From the NCBI GenBank assembly GCA_015486895.1, contig WFQT01000085.1, positions 1-8,923 of the forward strand: a stretch of DNA of 8,923 nucleotides. Reading direction: 5' to 3'. Below are positions 6,778 to 8,923 of this stretch, one piece after another (the first letter of the stretch is position 1; each line of letters opens with the position of its first letter). Position numbers and translations under genes: made by a program. This DNA comes from Anaerolineae bacterium. GTDB lineage: Bacteria; Chloroflexota; Anaerolineae; JAADDB01. The notes under the pieces were generated by a model. The model saw nothing but the letters and a program-made list of their open reading frames with translations. It was not told where the DNA came from and made no database searches.

Positions 6778-8136
6778 ATGCGTACTGTTTATGCGGTTTC
6801 CGGCGGGGTGAGTAAATTCGCCAAGGCTCGCCCGGACAAAACATTCCCTGCTTTGGTCAAGGAAGCATATGATTATATGCTCTCCGACGTGGGACTGGAG
6901 CATCCCCAATTTTTCGAGTTGGTAGACGGTTCCGTTGTTTCCTATTTCTCCGACCACTTCGCGCGGCAGCTCATGGCCGGCATCATGGTCCAGGACTACT
7001 TAGGTCTCTTGCCAAAGCCATCGCACCGAGTGGAAGGCGGCGGCGCCACCGGTGGCCTTTGCTTCCAAGAGGCATATAAATCTGTGGCGTCCGGCGACAT
7101 GGACGTCGCATTAGCCATGGGCTTCGAGACTATGTCCCACGTGAACACCTGGAAGGGAAACGAGTTTATCGCCTTGGCTTCGGACACCAGTTTCGACTAT
7201 CCAGTCGGTGGCTTTTACTCCGGCTATTACGCAATGATGGTTACCCGGCACATGAAAGAATTCGGCACCACCGTGGAGCAGCTCGCCCATGTGTCGGTGA
7301 AGAACCACATGAATGCTTACTACAACCCCTACTCCCAGAAGCGGCGCAAGCTGTCCATCCAGGATGTGCGTAATGCCCCCATGGTGGCGTGGCCGCTGAC
7401 CCGACTGGACATTTGTGTGATGAGCGATGGGGCGGCAGTGGTGCTTTTAGCCAGTGAAGATGGTTTGGCCAAGCTGGAGAAGGCCGCCGGGCGGCGATTG
7501 CCTCATGTAAAGGTAGCTGCCATTGGCCGGGGCACTGATGCCATGCGTATGGCAGATCGGCCGCACCAATCTTATGAAGACTTCTATCGCTACAACGCGC
7601 TTCCCAATGAGCTAGACGATGATTCTCGCTCTTACTACAAGAATTTGTGGGAACACGGTTTTCGCTACCCCGGCGTGCATTCTTTCAGGGCTGGCCGTAT
7701 GGCCTCTAAGCAGGCATATGAGCGGGCCGGCATCACCGATCCGCCACATGAGATTGATTTCGTGGAGCTGCATGACGCCTATACCAGCTCGGAGATACAG
7801 ACTTACGAAGACATGGGACTTTGCCGTTACGGTGAAGGAGGGCCTTTTGCTGCTTCTGGCAAGACCTTCATGCCGACGGTGGATTACGGCTTGGACTTGC
7901 CGGAGCCATCGCTGGTACCAGTGAATCCTTCCGGCGGCTTGATTGCGTGTGGCCATCCGGTTGGAGCCACTGGCCTAATGCAAGCAGTATTTGCCATCTG
8001 GCAACTCCAACACCGGGTGAAAGATCATTTCGGCAACGACACATTACAGGTGCCTGACGCCAAGCGCGGTGCAATCCATTCTCACGCCGGCACTGGCACT
8101 TATGTCACTGTAAGCATCTTAGAACAAGAAGCGTGA
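6778..8136 (+). CDS. Thiolase-family protein (SCP-x/archaeal acetyl-CoA acetyltransferase type) lacking the nucleophilic Cys
   Basis: The 452-residue product follows the thiolase fold pattern of the SCP-x/archaeal branch. It has RVEGGGATGG at 84-93 followed by VALAMGFETMSH (110-121), a VMSDGAAVVLLAS segment (214-226), LHDAYTSSE at 331-339, NPSGGLIACGHPVGATG at 383-399 and a terminal GAIHSHAGTG (431-440). His332 and His393 of the active site are present. The position that is Cys in relatives (VEAACASG) is Gly89 here; the nearest Cys is 95, one helical turn or more away. Canonical claisen condensation or thiolysis through an acyl-Cys is therefore doubtful. Start 6778 has AAGGAGG (6765-6771) with a 6-nt spacer; the upstream ATG at 6742 lies in hairpin sequence. 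The DUF35 gene begins 23 nt after the stop. Such pairs form complexes in archaeal acetoacetyl-CoA thiolase/HMG-CoA synthase and in BbsAB. Confidence 0.88.
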   Translation: MRTVYAVSGGVSKFAKARPDKTFPALVKEAYDYMLSDVGLEHPQFFELVDGSVVSYFSDHFARQLMAGIMVQDYLGLLPKPSHRVEGGGATGGLCFQEAYKSVASGDMDVALAMGFETMSHVNTWKGNEFIALASDTSFDYPVGGFYSGYYAMMVTRHMKEFGTTVEQLAHVSVKNHMNAYYNPYSQKRRKLSIQDVRNAPMVAWPLTRLDICVMSDGAAVVLLASEDGLAKLEKAAGRRLPHVKVAAIGRGTDAMRMADRPHQSYEDFYRYNALPNELDDDSRSYYKNLWEHGFRYPGVHSFRAGRMASKQAYERAGITDPPHEIDFVELHDAYTSSEIQTYEDMGLCRYGEGGPFAASGKTFMPTVDYGLDLPEPSLVPVNPSGGLIACGHPVGATGLMQAVFAIWQLQHRVKDHFGNDTLQVPDAKRGAIHSHAGTGTYVTVSILEQEA

Positions 8137-8159
8137 TTAGCACAGCGAGGAGATGATCG

Positions 8160-8714
8160 ATGAACGATAAGCCGATTAAAAAGAAAATAGAAGAAACAGA
8201 GGATGGAAGCGTTCTTTTCAATGTGCCTTTCCCGACCGAGTTGACGCCGGAAGCATTAGCCGAACTGAAGAAGATGCGCCCTATCATCGTCAAAGACCCA
8301 TACGCGATCACTTACCTTCATTCTTATGGCCAGGATTCGCCCTGGTTTGCCGGCCTCAGTAACAAAGTACTCTTAGGCTCACGGGACCCGGAAACTGGTT
8401 ATACCTACGCGACCCCGCGCAGCCGAGACATGCACACCGGCCGAGAAACCGATTGGGTCGAGTTACCCCAGGAAGGAAAGATCCACACTTTTACCGTCTG
8501 TTATTTCGGTTCTGAGACTTTCTTGCCGGAAACGCCCTATATTTTGGTGCAAGTGGAGTTTGAAGGCGCCGATACCCTGTTGCTGGGTCGGCTTTTGGGC
8601 TTGGATCCGAACGACGCGAGCTTGGACTGGGTGGGCATGAAAGTGAAGGCAAAGTTCCGCCGGCTGAGCAAGTTCAAGCCAACAGATGTATATTTCGTGC
8701 CGCTGGAGGAGTAA
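8160..8714 (+). CDS. DUF35 OB-fold protein with degenerate zinc ribbon, partner of the thiolase
   Basis: The 184-residue product has the usual DUF35 order: an N-terminal helical region, a rubredoxin-like ribbon segment at about 70-97 and a C-terminal OB-fold (about 98-182, with GKIHTFTVCYFG, PYILVQVEFEGADTLLLGRL and WVGMKVKAKFRRL). DUF35 proteins bind thiolase or HMG-CoA synthase partners and help shape a shared CoA-binding site. The ribbon here keeps the CxxCG...PR..CxxCG spacing but reads DPETG at 76-80 and DMHTG at 90-94, so all four zinc cysteines are replaced by Asp, Thr, Asp, Thr. The only cysteine in the protein is Cys114. It is longer than the common ~130 residues because of an N-terminal extension rich in charged residues. 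Start 8160 has GAGGAG (8147-8152) with a 7-nt spacer. No signal peptide or membrane segment is visible. Confidence 0.85.
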   Translation: MNDKPIKKKIEETEDGSVLFNVPFPTELTPEALAELKKMRPIIVKDPYAITYLHSYGQDSPWFAGLSNKVLLGSRDPETGYTYATPRSRDMHTGRETDWVELPQEGKIHTFTVCYFGSETFLPETPYILVQVEFEGADTLLLGRLLGLDPNDASLDWVGMKVKAKFRRLSKFKPTDVYFVPLEE

Positions 8715-8724
8715 CGGCTTTCCC

Positions 8725-8923
8725 AACCACAGATTACACGGATTACACGGATTAGAAATACACAAAACAAGAATCTGTGAAAATCAGCGAAACCTGTGGT
8801 CGGGGAAATCAAGAACCACAGATTACACGGATTACACGGATTAGAAATACACAAAACAAGAATCTGTGAAAATCAGCGAAACCTGTGGTCGGGGAAATCA
8901 AGAACCACAGATTACACGGATTA
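8725..8923. repeat. 89-bp tandem repeat array, two full copies plus partial third (continues past the window)
   Basis: Copies span 8725-8813 and 8814-8902, and the third begins at 8903; by eye the two full copies are identical. Each unit starts AACCACAGATT, contains two consecutive ATTACACGG 9-mers, and carries CTGTGGT near its 3' side. In copy 1, CACAGATT (8728-8735) pairs with AATCTGTG (8772-8779), while the overlapping ACCACAG (8726-8732) pairs with CTGTGGT (8794-8800), giving two alternative stems from one left arm. The array starts 10 nt after the DUF35 stop and may act as a 3' structure. No coding potential is credible. Confidence 0.9.

Noticed and set aside
8463..8854. Minus-strand open frames beginning MCISNPCNPCNLW across the 3' end
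   Set aside because: They are translations of the 89-bp repeat and of the antisense of the DUF35 gene; repeated identical N termini are an artefact of the tandem copies.
8725..8923. CRISPR array
   Set aside because: The whole 89-bp unit is identical between copies, with no variable spacers, and no cas gene is present in the window.

Overview
The window holds eight protein-coding genes, all on the + strand, with no tRNA, rRNA, CRISPR array or transposase gene. The base composition looks moderately GC-rich. The gene content is bacterial: a 2-oxoacid dehydrogenase E2 next to lipoamide dehydrogenase, fabD-fabG, an Asp23-family gene overlapping nusB, a COG2403-type P-loop protein, and a thiolase paired with a DUF35 OB-fold protein. 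Together with the short dispersed intergenic repeats, this suggests a Chloroflexota/Anaerolineae-like organism. That assignment is an inference from gene style and not a demonstrated placement.

Layout. (1) 1-2051: the 3' end of a dihydrolipoamide acyltransferase (E2) gene, an inverted-repeat intergenic element, then a complete lpd (E3); this is the tail of a 2-oxoacid dehydrogenase cluster. (2) 2142-3838: fabD and fabG, overlapping by 4 nt, supplying malonyl-ACP and the first reduction of type II fatty acid synthesis; no acpP or fabF follows. (3) 4028-4847: an Asp23/Gls24-family gene overlapping nusB by 11 nt. (4) 5130-6455: a P-loop protein related to cyclic 2,3-diphosphoglycerate synthetase-like predicted GTPases, preceded by a promoter-like sequence inside a degenerate intergenic repeat. 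(5) 6778-8714: an SCP-x/archaeal-type thiolase and a DUF35 protein in a tight two-gene operon, preceded by tandem hairpins. (6) 8725-8923: two exact 89-bp tandem repeats and the start of a third, running off the window.

The most interesting part is the last operon. Thiolase plus DUF35 is a known functional pairing, but here both partners lack their signature residues. The thiolase has Gly89 where the family nucleophilic cysteine is expected. The DUF35 protein has Asp/Thr in place of all four zinc-ribbon cysteines (DxxT twice at CxxC spacing). The matching losses, with both genes otherwise intact, suggest a coherent non-canonical acyl-CoA or scaffold complex and not decay. This is inference from motif alignment by eye.

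Secondary points of interest are the family of CCACAG/CTGTGG-bounded intergenic repeats (one apparently donating a promoter, one in an exact tandem array) and the atypical Walker A of the P-loop protein.
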